Source: an uncultured Bacilli bacterium (GTDB lineage Bacteria > Bacillota_I > Bacilli_A > RF39 > UBA660). Taken from it: a stretch of DNA of 64,000 nt. The stretch spans positions 1-64,000 of the forward strand of contig CAJTKB010000005.1 of NCBI GenBank assembly GCA_910576925.1, given 5' to 3'. Below the pieces are notes generated by a model. That model searched no databases. It was given only the letters and a program-made list of their open reading frames with translations, and had not been told where the DNA came from. The position numbers and the translations under genes are program-made. Positions 43,701 to 54,400 of the stretch are shown here, one piece after another; position 1 is the first letter of the stretch, and each line of letters opens with the position of its first letter.

Positions 43701-45005
43701 TTATTCAAATAACCTTTTATATGCATTTATTAAATGAGAAACTGGAGCACATCCCATAAAGCATATAACAGCATTATCTATATTTTTTAATTTATCAATT
43801 GATTCATCTCCAATTATTTCAGCTCCTTCAATCTTATCCGTTATAATATGTGAACTTATTCCTGGATAATCCTCACTATTTTCTCTATTACAATCTATTT
43901 CTGTTAAATAAACCTTATCAGCATCTTTTAATACTTCAACAAATTCATTTGTAAAATCTCTTGTTCTAGAATAAGTATTAGGAACAAAAATTGCAATAAT
44001 TTTTTTATCCTTATATTTTTCTCTCACAGCATCAAGTACTGATTTTATTTCAGTTGGATGATGAGCATAATCATCAATTATAATATTAGAACCAACTATC
44101 TCCTCAGCAAAACGTCTTTTAGCATTTTTAAAAGTTGAAAGTAAATTCTTTATATCTTCTACTTCTATTCCTTGATTTAAACAAGTAATTATAGCAGCAG
44201 TAGCATCTAAAATCATTGGTTTTCCAAAAAGAGGAATATTAAAAGTACCAATCAGTTCACTACCCTCATATAAGTCGAATCTACTACCATCTTGTGTTGT
44301 TTCTTTACCTCTTATAATATAATCATTATCATTATTAAAACCATAATAAATTATAGGAATATCACACTTTAATTTTCTAACATTTATATCATCACCGCAA
44401 GCTATTACTTTTTCTTTAGTATGACTTACAAACTCACTAAAAGTATCTATAATATCATCTAAATCCTTATAACATTCCATATGTTCTCTTTCAATATTAG
44501 TAATTATTGAATACTTAGATTCATACGTTAAAAAATGCTTATTAAATTCATCTGATTCTATTACAAACAACTTATTATTCTTCGTAACCTTACCATCACC
44601 TGCACCTATAAAATAATTGCAACCAATAGTATTATTTATAATATGTTTAATTAATGAGGAAGTTGTAGTTTTACCATGTGTTCCAGCAACTGCAATAGTA
44701 TCAAACATCTTAGTAATTTCACCAACTACTTCATTATATTTCTTTATTTTAAGACCTAATTGTCTTGCTCTTTGTAACTCATGATGATCTTCTCCCATTG
44801 CAACAGAATATGTTACAATCACATCTTTTTCTAATATATGTTTACTATCTGAATAAATTCTTATTCCTCTATCATCTAACCCTTTTTGTGTAAATTTATA
44901 ATCTAAAACATCATCATAACCAAATACATCATATTCTAAATCATAAAGTATCTGTGCAAGAGAACTCATACCAGTCCCTTTTATTCCCAAACAATAATAT
45001 TTCAT
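43701..45005 (-). CDS. murC: UDP-N-acetylmuramate--L-alanine ligase
   Basis: Adds L-Ala to UDP-MurNAc in the cytoplasm, the first step of the peptidoglycan stem peptide. 434 residues: GIKGTGMSSLA N-terminal dinucleotide-type loop near 8, the ATP loop AGTHGKTTTSSL near 106, the FVIESDEFNKHFL motif, DDYAHHPTEIKS near 305 and the C-terminal FMGCAPVSHL. The ATG at 45003-45005 is preferred because an AAGGAG site lies just upstream; the frame extends six codons further without one. It is isolated from other mur genes here. Confidence 0.95.
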   Translation of the reverse strand: MKYYCLGIKGTGMSSLAQILYDLEYDVFGYDDVLDYKFTQKGLDDRGIRIYSDSKHILEKDVIVTYSVAMGEDHHELQRARQLGLKIKKYNEVVGEITKMFDTIAVAGTHGKTTTSSLIKHIINNTIGCNYFIGAGDGKVTKNNKLFVIESDEFNKHFLTYESKYSIITNIEREHMECYKDLDDIIDTFSEFVSHTKEKVIACGDDINVRKLKCDIPIIYYGFNNDNDYIIRGKETTQDGSRFDLYEGSELIGTFNIPLFGKPMILDATAAIITCLNQGIEVEDIKNLLSTFKNAKRRFAEEIVGSNIIIDDYAHHPTEIKSVLDAVREKYKDKKIIAIFVPNTYSRTRDFTNEFVEVLKDADKVYLTEIDCNRENSEDYPGISSHIITDKIEGAEIIGDESIDKLKNIDNAVICFMGCAPVSHLINAYKRLFE

Positions 45006-45060
45006 AATACTCCTTCTTCCCACTTAATATAATCTATGAAAAATAGTTATTAAATATTAT

Positions 45061-45912
45061 TTAATTAGTAACTCTTCTAATTGCCACAATATCTCTATAT
45101 TTAGCATTAGCACTTATTTTAATACCATCTCTTTCATTACTAGCATGAATAATTTTCATTCCATCTCCCATGAACAATGCAACGTGCCCATTATAACAAA
45201 TTATATCTCCAGCACGAGCCTGTGATATATCAGATACTGCTTCTCCAACAGTTCTAAGACTTGTAGAATTTCTGGGAACATTTATATTAAAATTTTTATA
45301 AATTAAATGAATAAACCCACTACAATCAGTCCCTGCAGTTAAACTATTCCCACCATATACATAAGGATTACCAACAAACTTTTTAGCATACTCGATAACA
45401 CTACTACCAGCAGTCGTATTTACTCCACTAGAAGAATCTCCTCCTGAAATACCTCCAGAATTAGTATAATTATTACTACCAAGTATTGCTTTATTTTTAG
45501 ATGCTTCTGCTGATATTGTAGAACTAAGTGAACCACCTGCATCTCTAACAGAATCCATAACATCCTGCTTTTCTTTTACTGAAGTCCAACAACTAGATAA
45601 ATCAAGAGACACAATTGTTCCACTAGTTCCTATACCAACATCTCCATACTCAGTAATTAAATCCATAGCTAAATTAATGATAACTGGAATAAAAAATACT
45701 ATTATAGCAGACATAAAAGAATTAAATATTTTTTTCTTTCCTTTCTTATCATCATCTGGATTAATCATTAATTTAACAAATTGCCAAACTCCTACCACTA
45801 ATAAAATAATGGGAACGACCATTTGGATTAAATCAAGAAATCTTCTAACGATTGTAAGTATAGATGCTAATACATAATCATCACATATTTCATTTGCCAA
45901 TATTAAAAACAT
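45061..45912 (-). CDS. VirB2-like membrane unit fused to an NlpC/P60 wall hydrolase
   Basis: 283 residues. The N-terminal 115 residues are the same two-segment unit as the VirB2-like proteins at 22483 and 21584: a first Cys (NEICDD), VPIILLVVGVWQFVKLMINPDDD, a basic loop, a second segment, then LSSCWTS. A linker (about 118-170) leads to an NlpC/P60 domain with catalytic Cys in TDCSGFIHL, His in GHVALFMGDG and a second His in IIHASNE. NlpC/P60 enzymes cut peptidoglycan stem peptides. It lies about 8 kb outside the main cluster, beside murC, and may supply wall opening for the secretion system (inference). Confidence 0.82.
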   Translation of the reverse strand: MFLILANEICDDYVLASILTIVRRFLDLIQMVVPIILLVVGVWQFVKLMINPDDDKKGKKKIFNSFMSAIIVFFIPVIINLAMDLITEYGDVGIGTSGTIVSLDLSSCWTSVKEKQDVMDSVRDAGGSLSSTISAEASKNKAILGSNNYTNSGGISGGDSSSGVNTTAGSSVIEYAKKFVGNPYVYGGNSLTAGTDCSGFIHLIYKNFNINVPRNSTSLRTVGEAVSDISQARAGDIICYNGHVALFMGDGMKIIHASNERDGIKISANAKYRDIVAIRRVTN

Positions 45913-45928
45913 TGTTACACCCCCAAAC

Positions 45929-46645
45929 TTATTTTACAATAAACTTGAAATCATTTCTAGTATAATATTCTTCTTCACCATATATAGAAAATACAGAAAA
46001 TGCTCTATAAACAACTAAATGCCCTTCTTCTATATAATAATTTGCACCATCTATATAATTATCAATATTTCTCATTTCTAAAAAACATTTATAATCGCAC
46101 TCTTCCTTTACGATAAAACCTTTTTCTACTTCATCACTATATTTACTCTTCATAACACTAGCCATAACATCATTAACATCACTATATGTCATATCAAAAC
46201 TTTTTACAATTTCATCATTTGTTAATAATTTACAACCTTTATTTAAATCAAATACATAAGTCTTAAAAGAATAAATCAATCTTTTTTCACTATCAATATC
46301 TCTAAACATCAATACAACTGATAAAATATTTCTATTTTGATTATACCTATATGTCACAGTTTTATTAATATCTTTAGAAACTAAATATTCTTTAGAGATT
46401 TTCTCTATTTCCTCATTTACTGCTTTAGCATAATCTCCTACTATATTGATATATGGAATTACTGCCTTATTAGTACTTGATGAATATTTAGTATATACAT
46501 ACCCTTTTCCTTCATCAATTCTATAACCATTATACTTTGCTTTATTAAAATATCTAAACATAAATAAAATAAAAGCTACAACTAATATTATACATAAAAT
46601 AACAAGTAATTTTTTATTTATTTCAATACTTTTACGTTTAATCAT
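45929..46645 (-). CDS. Anchored extracellular protein, unknown (RsiV/DUF3298-like topology)
   Basis: 238 residues from the ATG at 46643-46645, which has an AAAGGAAATG site. Longer frames would run into the trmR gene. One membrane segment (about 13-31) then an extracellular part with VIPYINIVGDYAKAVNEEIEKI, reminiscent of the DUF3298/DUF4163 arrangement, and a cysteine pair (EECDYKCFLE). Family not assigned with certainty. It lies between trmR and the VirB2-NlpC fusion. Confidence 0.65.
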   Translation of the reverse strand: MIKRKSIEINKKLLVILCIILVVAFILFMFRYFNKAKYNGYRIDEGKGYVYTKYSSSTNKAVIPYINIVGDYAKAVNEEIEKISKEYLVSKDINKTVTYRYNQNRNILSVVLMFRDIDSEKRLIYSFKTYVFDLNKGCKLLTNDEIVKSFDMTYSDVNDVMASVMKSKYSDEVEKGFIVKEECDYKCFLEMRNIDNYIDGANYYIEEGHLVVYRAFSVFSIYGEEEYYTRNDFKFIVK

Positions 46646-46649
46646 AAAA

Positions 46650-47237
46650 TCATTTCCTTTTACTAACAGATACTCCATCACCAAGCTTATAAAATATTGT
46701 TTCATATTTATCATTATTATTTAAAAAATCAATATAATCTTTTATCTTTCTTACAAGAGCTTTTATATTCTTACTACCTATATCCTCTATATTCATTGAA
46801 ACATATCCATGAAAATCTAAATTATCAGTAATAATATAACCATTATCACATAAATTATTTTCATATTTCAAAAATAATTTTTTATTTTGTGCTTTAGCAG
46901 CATCTATAAAAATAAGATCAAACTTATCAGTAATTTCTACATCTAAAGCATCCCCAAATATCAAAGTTATTTTATCAGCTAACTGTAATTGGTCAATATT
47001 CTTCAAAGCTTCCAAATATCTTTCCTTATCTCTTTCAATTGAAACTACTTTAACATTATCAAAACTAGAAGCCATTCTAATTGCAGAATATCCTATAGCA
47101 GTACCTATTTCTAAAATATTTTGAATATTTTTTTCTTTTATAAATTCAAGAATAAATTCTATTCCATCTCTTTGCATAATAGGAATATTATTAATTTTAG
47201 CATATTCTTCTAGTTCTTTAATTTTATTATCTACCAT
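46650..47237 (-). CDS. trmR: tRNA 5-hydroxyuridine methyltransferase (TrmR/YrrM type)
   Basis: 195 residues, class I SAM-dependent O-methyltransferase. The SAM motif is LEIGTAIGYSAIRMA near 42, followed by VVSIERDKERY and LIFIDAAKAQ, the metal-dependent DNL in ITDNLDFHG. In Bacillus subtilis TrmR (YrrM) methylates ho5U34 of tRNA to mo5U, and its gene lies next to mltG and the U32 genes. The order mltG-trmR is kept here, and the two U32 genes are 12 kb away in the same window. It overlaps mltG by seven bases. Confidence 0.85.
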   Translation of the reverse strand: MVDNKIKELEEYAKINNIPIMQRDGIEFILEFIKEKNIQNILEIGTAIGYSAIRMASSFDNVKVVSIERDKERYLEALKNIDQLQLADKITLIFGDALDVEITDKFDLIFIDAAKAQNKKLFLKYENNLCDNGYIITDNLDFHGYVSMNIEDIGSKNIKALVRKIKDYIDFLNNNDKYETIFYKLGDGVSVSKRK

Positions 47238-48313
47238 ATCCAGTTACCTGCCTCTTTTATCTCCTGTACCTTCTTTAAATGTTCACCATTTGTCTTAGTA
47301 TAATATATATTACCAAGCTTGTCTGCTACAAAGTATAAATAAGAACTATTAGTTGGTTTTAAAGCTGATTTTAAAGATGATAAAGATGGCATACAAATTG
47401 GTCCAACAGGTAATCCTATTAAATTTTTACTTCTAGTATTATATGGATTATATTTTTCAAACTCACTAGTAGTTAGATCACCAGTCATTGGTTTTTGAAA
47501 AGCATAATAAGTAGTAACATCACTTCCCAAATTCATAGCCTTACTAAGCCTATTCTCAAATATTCCAGCAATCATACTCCTATTTTCATCATTTGTACCC
47601 TCAAGTTCAAGCATACTAGCAAGAGTAATGAATTCGTGTAATGTATGTCTACTATTTAGAGAAATATCAAGACTATCAAGCATTTCCTTTTCTCTATCTA
47701 ACATTTTTTCAATAATTGTTTTAACTGAAACATCTTTATTAATAAACTCATAAGTATCTGGAAACAAATAACCTTCTAATGAGTAATATATATCATCATT
47801 TAAAATATCTTCTGTTAAGAAATAATACTTTTCTATTAAACTCTTAAGATACTCTTTATCATTAACTGTATTAATAACATCATCATATGAATTACTTGTT
47901 TCTTTACTTATCAACTCAGCATAATCTGTAATTCTATAGCCCTCTTTAAAAGTAAGTCTTATAACACCTTTATTTAAAGTATTGCCTCTACATACTTGCT
48001 CAAGTATCTCTGACAAGTTCATACTTTTTCTAAATTCATAAGTAGCAGCTTTCAAAGACTTACAATTATTTAGTTTGGAATATAAAAGGAAAAAGTCACC
48101 ATTCCTAATAACACCTCTTTTTTCTAATAACTTTCCAATCCCTCTAGAAGACATTCCACTTTCTACTTCAACTTCTATAATAGAATTTGAATTTTTATCT
48201 ACAGGGCTTGCTAAATAACAGTAAATTACACTTGTTGAAATTAAAAATAGCCCTAATAATACAAGTATCACTATAGTTATTCCTACCTTTTTTTTAACTT
48301 TTTTTCTTGCCAT
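47231..48313 (-). CDS. mltG: Endolytic murein transglycosylase MltG
   Basis: 360 residues. One N-terminal membrane segment (about 9-33), then a LysM-like extracellular domain (VEVESGMSSRGIGKLLEKRGVI) and the YceG catalytic domain with Glu in SMLELEGTNDENRSMIAGIFENRL, followed by NLGSDVTTYYAF and YNTRSKNLIGLPVGPI. MltG cleaves nascent glycan strands near the membrane and sets their length. Neighbours ruvX, yrzB and trmR are in the Bacillus order. Confidence 0.92.
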   Translation of the reverse strand: MARKKVKKKVGITIVILVLLGLFLISTSVIYCYLASPVDKNSNSIIEVEVESGMSSRGIGKLLEKRGVIRNGDFFLLYSKLNNCKSLKAATYEFRKSMNLSEILEQVCRGNTLNKGVIRLTFKEGYRITDYAELISKETSNSYDDVINTVNDKEYLKSLIEKYYFLTEDILNDDIYYSLEGYLFPDTYEFINKDVSVKTIIEKMLDREKEMLDSLDISLNSRHTLHEFITLASMLELEGTNDENRSMIAGIFENRLSKAMNLGSDVTTYYAFQKPMTGDLTTSEFEKYNPYNTRSKNLIGLPVGPICMPSLSSLKSALKPTNSSYLYFVADKLGNIYYTKTNGEHLKKVQEIKEAGNWIW

Positions 48314-48333
48314 ATTAGTCCCCTTTTATCTAA

Positions 48334-48618
48334 TTATTGTTTGTCAGTAGAGTTTTCTCTAAGTTCTTCTTGAATAGTATTTAATATAGTTTCAATTACT
48401 TTCCATTCCTTATCAGTTTCAATCGCCTCTAATCTAGGACTACTTTCTTCAGGATGATAAATTGAAGCATAAACAACTACGTTTCCTTCTTCATCTTTTG
48501 AATTATCAGTATATACTATATAATTTTTTAAATTTTCTTCGCCTTGAAAAGTAAATAAAACATCATATTTTGTTTCAATACCATCCTCATTTTTCATAAT
48601 AAAACTATTTTCTTCCAT
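48334..48618 (-). CDS. DUF1292 family protein (YrzB-like)
   Basis: 94 residues, acidic, no membrane segment. It has the DUF1292 pattern: DGIETKYDVLFTF, then NYIVYTDN and VVVYASIYHPEES, and a C-terminal helix. Function is unknown in all species. The gene is held between ruvX and mltG as in Bacillus. Ribosome site AAAGGAAA. Confidence 0.85.
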   Translation of the reverse strand: MEENSFIMKNEDGIETKYDVLFTFQGEENLKNYIVYTDNSKDEEGNVVVYASIYHPEESSPRLEAIETDKEWKVIETILNTIQEELRENSTDKQ

Positions 48619-48623
48619 CTCTA

Positions 48624-49040
48624 TTAATTTCCTTTCTTATTCAAAAAGCTTTGTAATATTATAGTAGCGGCCAAACTATCAATTACTTTTTTTCTTTTTT
48701 TCCTAGACGTATCATTTTGAAGTAATATATTAGTAGCTTCTCTGGTAGTAAGTCTCTCATCCTCCAAATAAACTGGTATCTTAATTTTTTCTTCAAGCCT
48801 CTTTTTAAACTCTTCACTAAGTATTGCTTTTTCTCCTATTGTATTGTTCATATTCTTTGGATACCCTAAAACTATACCATCAACTTTTTCTTCTAAAACA
48901 AGCTTAGAAACCTCTTCTATTAGAAAATCATAATTTTCATTATGTCTGATTATCTTCATACTTCTAGCAACAATTCCTAGTTTATCAGAAATTGCAATTC
49001 CCAAAGTTTTTGAACCTAAATCAAGTCCCAAATAACGCAT
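48624..49040 (-). CDS. ruvX: RuvX/YqgF pre-16S rRNA nuclease family
   Basis: 138 residues, RNase H fold: LGLDLGSKTLGIAISD at the start, GIVLGYPKNMN in the middle, and YLEDERLTTREA plus DSLAATIILQSFL at the end, giving the acidic active-site residues. YqgF proteins take part in 16S rRNA 5'-end processing and were earlier seen as Holliday junction resolvases. Start and ireB stop overlap as TAATG. Confidence 0.92.
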   Translation of the reverse strand: MRYLGLDLGSKTLGIAISDKLGIVARSMKIIRHNENYDFLIEEVSKLVLEEKVDGIVLGYPKNMNNTIGEKAILSEEFKKRLEEKIKIPVYLEDERLTTREATNILLQNDTSRKKRKKVIDSLAATIILQSFLNKKGN

Positions 49041-49291
49041 TATCTCTTTTTTTGAAACTCCTCTAATAAAACTTCTACAATCTTAGCTCTATCCATACTT
49101 TGCATCTTTTTTCTTGCATCTCTATGACTAGAAATATAACCCAAATCTCCACTTATTAAGTAACCTACTATTTGATTAGTTGGATTATATCCTCTCTCTT
49201 TTAAAGCTTCATAAACTTCTTTTAATGTATAACGTATTTCCTCTACGTTCATATCTTCTATATGAAATAAACAAGTCTCTTCTAAACTCAT
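49040..49291 (-). CDS. ireB: IreB family protein (UPF0297/DUF965)
   Basis: 83 residues, full length, with YTLKEVYEALKERGYNP and ISGDLGYISSHRDARKKM. In Enterococcus faecalis IreB is a substrate of the IreK Ser/Thr kinase and limits cephalosporin resistance. First gene of the conserved ireB-ruvX-yrzB-mltG-trmR block. GAGGTGA ribosome site and a good promoter upstream. Confidence 0.92.
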   Translation of the reverse strand: MSLEETCLFHIEDMNVEEIRYTLKEVYEALKERGYNPTNQIVGYLISGDLGYISSHRDARKKMQSMDRAKIVEVLLEEFQKKR

Positions 49292-49319
49292 AATATATCA
49301 CCTCGCTACAATTACTTCT

Positions 49320-49348
49320 ATTCTATCATCAATTAAAAAAATTAGCAA
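49320..49348 (-). promoter_or_regulatory. Promoter of the ireB operon
   Basis: TTGCTA (49343-49348) and TAGAAT (49320-49325) on the minus strand, 17 bases apart, about 28 bases before the ireB start. Confidence 0.5.
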
Positions 49349-49352
49349 ATTA

Positions 49353-50501
49353 TTATATTATTTTAGACATATATAATAAAAATACTAAATACATAATTGA
49401 CATTATAAAACCATTTATTTTTTCAAAAGTAGATGTTTTATACTTAACTCCTACAGCAATAGTAATCAAAAGACCACCAATAAGACCACCAATATGAGCA
49501 AAATTATCTATTCCAGTAATCATAAAACCTAAACATAAATTAGTAACAATTAAAGGAACTATTTGCGTTCTTACAACATTTCCTAAATACACTCTATAAT
49601 GATATCCAAAATATACTAAACTACCCATAAGACCAAATATTGCACCACTTGCTCCTACACTTATATTATTTCCTAAAAAGATAATAGACATAAGAGAAGA
49701 TGCTATTGCACTAAACAAATAGATAACTAAAAATTTTACTTTTCCTAAAAAGCTTTCTAATTGACGACCAATTACTAATAAAGCATAGCAATTAAACATT
49801 AAATGAAAAATATTAGCATGAATAAAGGCTGCACTTAAAAGTCTATAATAATCTCCACCTCTAACGTAAGGTCCAAAAAGGGAAAATTTTTCTATAAAAT
49901 AATTACTTTGATTAAATAAAACTGGAATTAAATAGATAAAAATATTAAGAGCTATTAATAAAAATGTAATCATAGGATATTTCTGTTTAAATATCTCTTC
50001 TACTTTTTTATTATCTGTAACATTATGTTTATTTATATCATTAGTTATTTTAATAAATAGTTGCATTCCTTCTTCTGTATAATCAAAAGTATCAATAATA
50101 TCAGGGAAAGTTGATTTTATAATATCATTTTTTATAATATCATCTTCATCAGTCACTTTTAAACAAGTAATATCTTTAGCTGGAGACTCTTCTACTTCCT
50201 CATCTAAATCTAAAAATATACTAAGAGTATTTATTTTAAAAGACAATGTTCTAGATTTAATTTTTTTTACAATTCTCTTTGTTTTAAAAACATCAAATCC
50301 AAATTGTTCTTCATTTAAAATATGGCCAGACACAATTCTAACTATTTTATAATTTTCTTCCATATTTTCTAACCAAATTTCATTCTCAACACCTTGAAGT
50401 ATTACAGGATTATAATTCTTTTTAGTAATAAAATAATGAAGTAATTTCATAACTAACATATTCTTATTATCTAATAAAGCTTCACTTATATTATTTTTCA
50501 A
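49353..50501 (-). CDS. GluP-like rhomboid intramembrane protease
   Basis: 382 residues. A cytoplasmic N-terminal domain (about 1-170) is followed by six to seven membrane segments. Catalytic Ser is in SVGASGAIFGLMG and His in NFAHIGGLIGG; HANIFHLMFNCYAL is the conserved segment 2 block. Bacillus GluP (YqgP) has the same N-terminal extension and acts in membrane-protein quality control. The start is a TTG at 50499-50501 with a GGAGGAGGGG site. Confidence 0.88.
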   Translation of the reverse strand: MKNNISEALLDNKNMLVMKLLHYFITKKNYNPVILQGVENEIWLENMEENYKIVRIVSGHILNEEQFGFDVFKTKRIVKKIKSRTLSFKINTLSIFLDLDEEVEESPAKDITCLKVTDEDDIIKNDIIKSTFPDIIDTFDYTEEGMQLFIKITNDINKHNVTDNKKVEEIFKQKYPMITFLLIALNIFIYLIPVLFNQSNYFIEKFSLFGPYVRGGDYYRLLSAAFIHANIFHLMFNCYALLVIGRQLESFLGKVKFLVIYLFSAIASSLMSIIFLGNNISVGASGAIFGLMGSLVYFGYHYRVYLGNVVRTQIVPLIVTNLCLGFMITGIDNFAHIGGLIGGLLITIAVGVKYKTSTFEKINGFIMSIMYLVFLLYMSKII

Positions 50502-50584
50502 ATTATCCCCTCCTCCTGTAAATATATTATATACTATAAGTTAATTTTAGAAAAGAACATATGTGATGTTTTTCTAAAAAATAA

Positions 50585-50624
50585 AAAAACAATAAATAGC
50601 AAAAATTTTTCTATTATTGTTTTA
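50585..50624 (-). terminator. Terminator upstream of the rhomboid gene
   Basis: AAACAATAAATAG pairs with CTATTATTGTTT (one bulge) around an A/T loop, with A runs and T runs outside. It ends transcription of the gene that stops at 50647. Confidence 0.7.
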
Positions 50625-50646
50625 AATAAGTTTATTTATCTAAAAT

Positions 50647-51336
50647 CTATTTTTCTAATAATATAAGGCCTAAATCATAAAATGTTCCATCAGCTCTTTG
50701 AGCTAGCATAGTAACTCCTCCAAACTGCATAGCATCAGCAGTATAGAATTTTACTACTCCTGAAACGTTCGGTATTTTTCCATATGACTTAATATTTTTA
50801 TTATTTGTCATAGCTTCTAATAAAGGAGTATACTCTACTGTACCATCACTCATCAAATATAAAATAGTAACACCACTTATATCCTGTCCATAACCACCAA
50901 TATAAATATCCTTTATTTCTGTTGAAAAATTATTAATTGTTAAAGATTCTATATCAGAAGACCAAGCAGAAGAACCAGATAGTGGTCCAAATAAAGACCA
51001 ATTGATACTTAATTTAACACTTCTTCTATCTTCACTAAGTTTAATTGACAAACCATCAGCATTATCATAAAAAGCTAATGTATAGGTCTCACCTTTACTA
51101 TTAATACACTTTTTAGAATCAACAGTTAAATCAAAATTAGATGAAGATTCATTTTGATTATTACCATTGTTTATCAAATTAGAATCTTGATTATTACCTT
51201 TCTGATTTGTTTCAGTTTTACCCGAAAGTAACATATTATCTTTTCCAATATAATAAGCCATAGAAATAATAACTAATACTAACACTGCAACTACAACACT
51301 TAAAACTACTTCTCTTTTAGAATTATGCTTAGACAT
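50647..51336 (-). CDS. Anchored protein of unknown function
   Basis: 229 residues: membrane segment about 10-28, an Asn/Gln/Ser linker (about 38-68), and a C-terminal domain (about 70-229) of short beta repeats such as MSDGTVEYTPL and RADGTFYDLGL, which could form a small propeller or sandwich. Family not recognised. GGAGGTGA ribosome site and a perfect consensus promoter, so expression is likely strong. Confidence 0.7.
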   Translation of the reverse strand: MSKHNSKREVVLSVVVAVLVLVIISMAYYIGKDNMLLSGKTETNQKGNNQDSNLINNGNNQNESSSNFDLTVDSKKCINSKGETYTLAFYDNADGLSIKLSEDRRSVKLSINWSLFGPLSGSSAWSSDIESLTINNFSTEIKDIYIGGYGQDISGVTILYLMSDGTVEYTPLLEAMTNNKNIKSYGKIPNVSGVVKFYTADAMQFGGVTMLAQRADGTFYDLGLILLEK

Positions 51337-51360
51337 AAACTCACCTCCAACTCAAAAATA

Positions 51361-51389
51361 ATTATAGTATTTTGTTAACTGTTTGTCAA
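51361..51389 (-). promoter_or_regulatory. Perfect consensus sigma-A promoter
   Basis: TTGACA (51384-51389) and TATAAT (51361-51366) on the minus strand with a 17-base spacer, 25 bases before the start codon of the gene at 50647-51336. Confidence 0.8.
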
Positions 51390-51436
51390 TTTATTCTCGT
51401 GTTTTTCTAAATAAATTAGTAAAATTTTCTGTATAT

Positions 51437-54400
51437 TTACTTCTCACTATCAGCTGCCAATTTTTCATAATATTCATATCTACTCTTAGCATTATTTTTA
51501 TTTTCTTCTAATATCTCCTTAAATGATTTATTTATACTTTTTAAAGTACGATAGCGATCTTCTCCACCAATAAAATCAGAATACTTAGAAAAATCAGCTT
51601 TTGAGTCAAGTGAAAACTTAGCAGTTTCAGGATTATAATGAAATATTGGGAAATATCCAGATAAGGTTGCATTCTTCTCTTCTTCCATAGTAGTTCCCAT
51701 TCCTTTAATAATACCCTGAGCAATACAAGGTGCATAAGCAATTATAATTGATGGACCATTATATTTTTCAGCTTCTTTAAAGACCTTAATAGTTTGATTA
51801 GGATTAGCTCCCATTGATGTAGTTGCAACATACACATGTGGATAAGTTAAAGCAATACGCGCTAGATCCTTTTTACTAGTTTTCTTACCTTTTGACGCAA
51901 ACTTTGCAATAGCACCTCTTCTAGTAGATTTTGATGATTGTCCTCCAGTATTTGAATAAACCTCAGTATCAAGTACTAATATATTAACATTCTCATGACT
52001 AGACAAAACGTGATCTATTCCATTATAACCAATATCATAAGCCCAGCCATCTCCACCAACCATCCAAATAGATCTAGGCTTTATGAAATTCTTTAACTCT
52101 TTTAATTCCTCTATCTTAGTTTTATCTATTATTTCATACAAATTAGAAGCAGTCTCCTCATTTATTTCATCAACATAAGCTTTGTATATTTTCTCTTCGC
52201 TCTTCTTAACTTCCTTAATATTTTCTTTGATTATATTAACAATTCTATTTTTTATTGCAATATCAGCTATTCTCATACCATAACCAAACTCAGCATTATC
52301 TTCAAATAAAGAATTAGCCCAGCAAACACTATATGGCATCGAAGGATTACTAGCACCATAAATTGAAGAACAACCAGTAGCATTAGCAATAACTAAATTA
52401 TCTCCAAATAATTGTGTTAAAAGTTTTAAATATGGCGTTTCTCCACAACCAGCACATGCTCCACTAAACTCGAATTTAGGCTTAACAAACTGACTTCCTT
52501 TAACTGTTGTAGTTGGAAGAGGAGTCTTTTCTACCACTTCATTAAATAGATAATCAGCCTCACGTGTAACAGAATCATAAACAGTATGTTTCTCTACCAT
52601 TTCTAAAGCCTTTTCTCCTTTTTTTCCAGGACAAACATTACTACATATAGAACATCCTGTACAATCATTTACACTAACTCCTATTGTAAACTTTAAATTT
52701 TCATCTTTAATATTAGAATCTAGTAATTTATCCTTTAAAGTATCAGGCGCATCTAATACTTCATTCTCATTAAGTAAAAATGGTCTTATAACAGCATGTG
52801 GACACATCAAACTACAAAGACCACATTGTATACAATTTTCACTTTTATAATTTGGACAAATATCAGAAATATTTCTTTTTTCAAATTTTGATGTTCCTGC
52901 TACAGTAGTACCATCTTCTTCATCCAAGAATTTGCTAACAGGAAGACTATTACCTTCCATTTTACTAATAGTTTCAAATATAGTTTGAGTCTTTGGCATC
53001 TCTGGAATAAAATTAACATCTGGTATCTTTACATTAATAAGATTTTGGGTTGATCTATCAATACTTCTAATATTTTTAGTAGCAATATCTCCTCCTTTAT
53101 CTTTAAAACGCTCTCTAATATTTTCTTTAATCTTTCCGACAGCAAAATCATAATCAATAAGTCGACCTAATTTAAATATTAAACATTCTATTATTGAACT
53201 AATCTTCCCACCAAGATTATTTTCACGAGCAATTTTAGAAGCATCTATTATATAAAATTTAATATTTCTCCTTTTTAAAATATTTTTATCATAATTACTC
53301 ATAGACTTTAAAATTTCATCTTTATCTTTCGAAGTATTAAGTAAAAATATTCCATTATTTGAAATCCTATCAAGCATTTTAAGGTGTCCCAAATAACTTT
53401 CTTTAGTACAAACTATCATATTTGCTTTTTCAATATAATAAGTTGATCTAATTGGACTTTTTCCAAATCTTAAGTGAGAAATAGTAACTCCACCACTCTT
53501 TTTAGAATCATATTGAAAATATCCTTGTACATAAGCCTTAGAATAAGTACCTGTAATCTTCATTAAATCTTTTGATGCACTAACCATTCCATCAGAACCA
53601 TAACCATATATTAAAAATGAAGTATTATTAGTAGGCAAAACAAACTTTTTATTATAATTAATACTAAGTTTTGTTATATCATCATCAATTCCTAAAGTAA
53701 AGTTATGATGTGCTTCTTTACTATCTAAAAAATCAAATAAACCTTTAATCATAGCAGGAGTAGTATTTTTTCCAGATAATCCAAAACGCCCCCCATATAT
53801 TTTTACTTTTTCACTATATTCTTTAACTACATTACAAACATCTAAATATAAAGGTTCTCCTGTTGCACCTACTTCCTTTGTTCTATCAAGAACAGCAATT
53901 TTCTTAACAGTCTTAGGTAATGCTTTTAAAAAATATTTTGTAGAAAATGGTCTATATAAATGTACTTCAATTAAACCAACATTTTCACCATTATCCACCA
54001 TATAAGAAACCGTCTCTTTTATAGTTTCACAAACAGAACCCATTGCAACAATAATCTTAGTAGCACTACTTGATCCATAATAATTAAAAGGTTGATAACT
54101 TTTTCCTGTAATCTTATTTAGCTCTATCATATAATTATTTACAATATCAGGTAACTGATCATAATATTTATTTCTAGCCTCTGTCACTTGAAAATAAACA
54201 TCTTCATTTTGTGAAGTTCCTCTTATTACAGGTTCTTCTATATTAAAAGCTCTATTTCTAAATTCTTTAAGAGATTCATTATCAATCAATTTTTTTATAT
54301 CTTCCATATCAAGAACATCTATTTTCTGAAGTTCGTGACTAGTTCTAAAGCCATCATTAAAATTAACAAAAGGAACACGCCCCCTTATTGTTGATAAATA

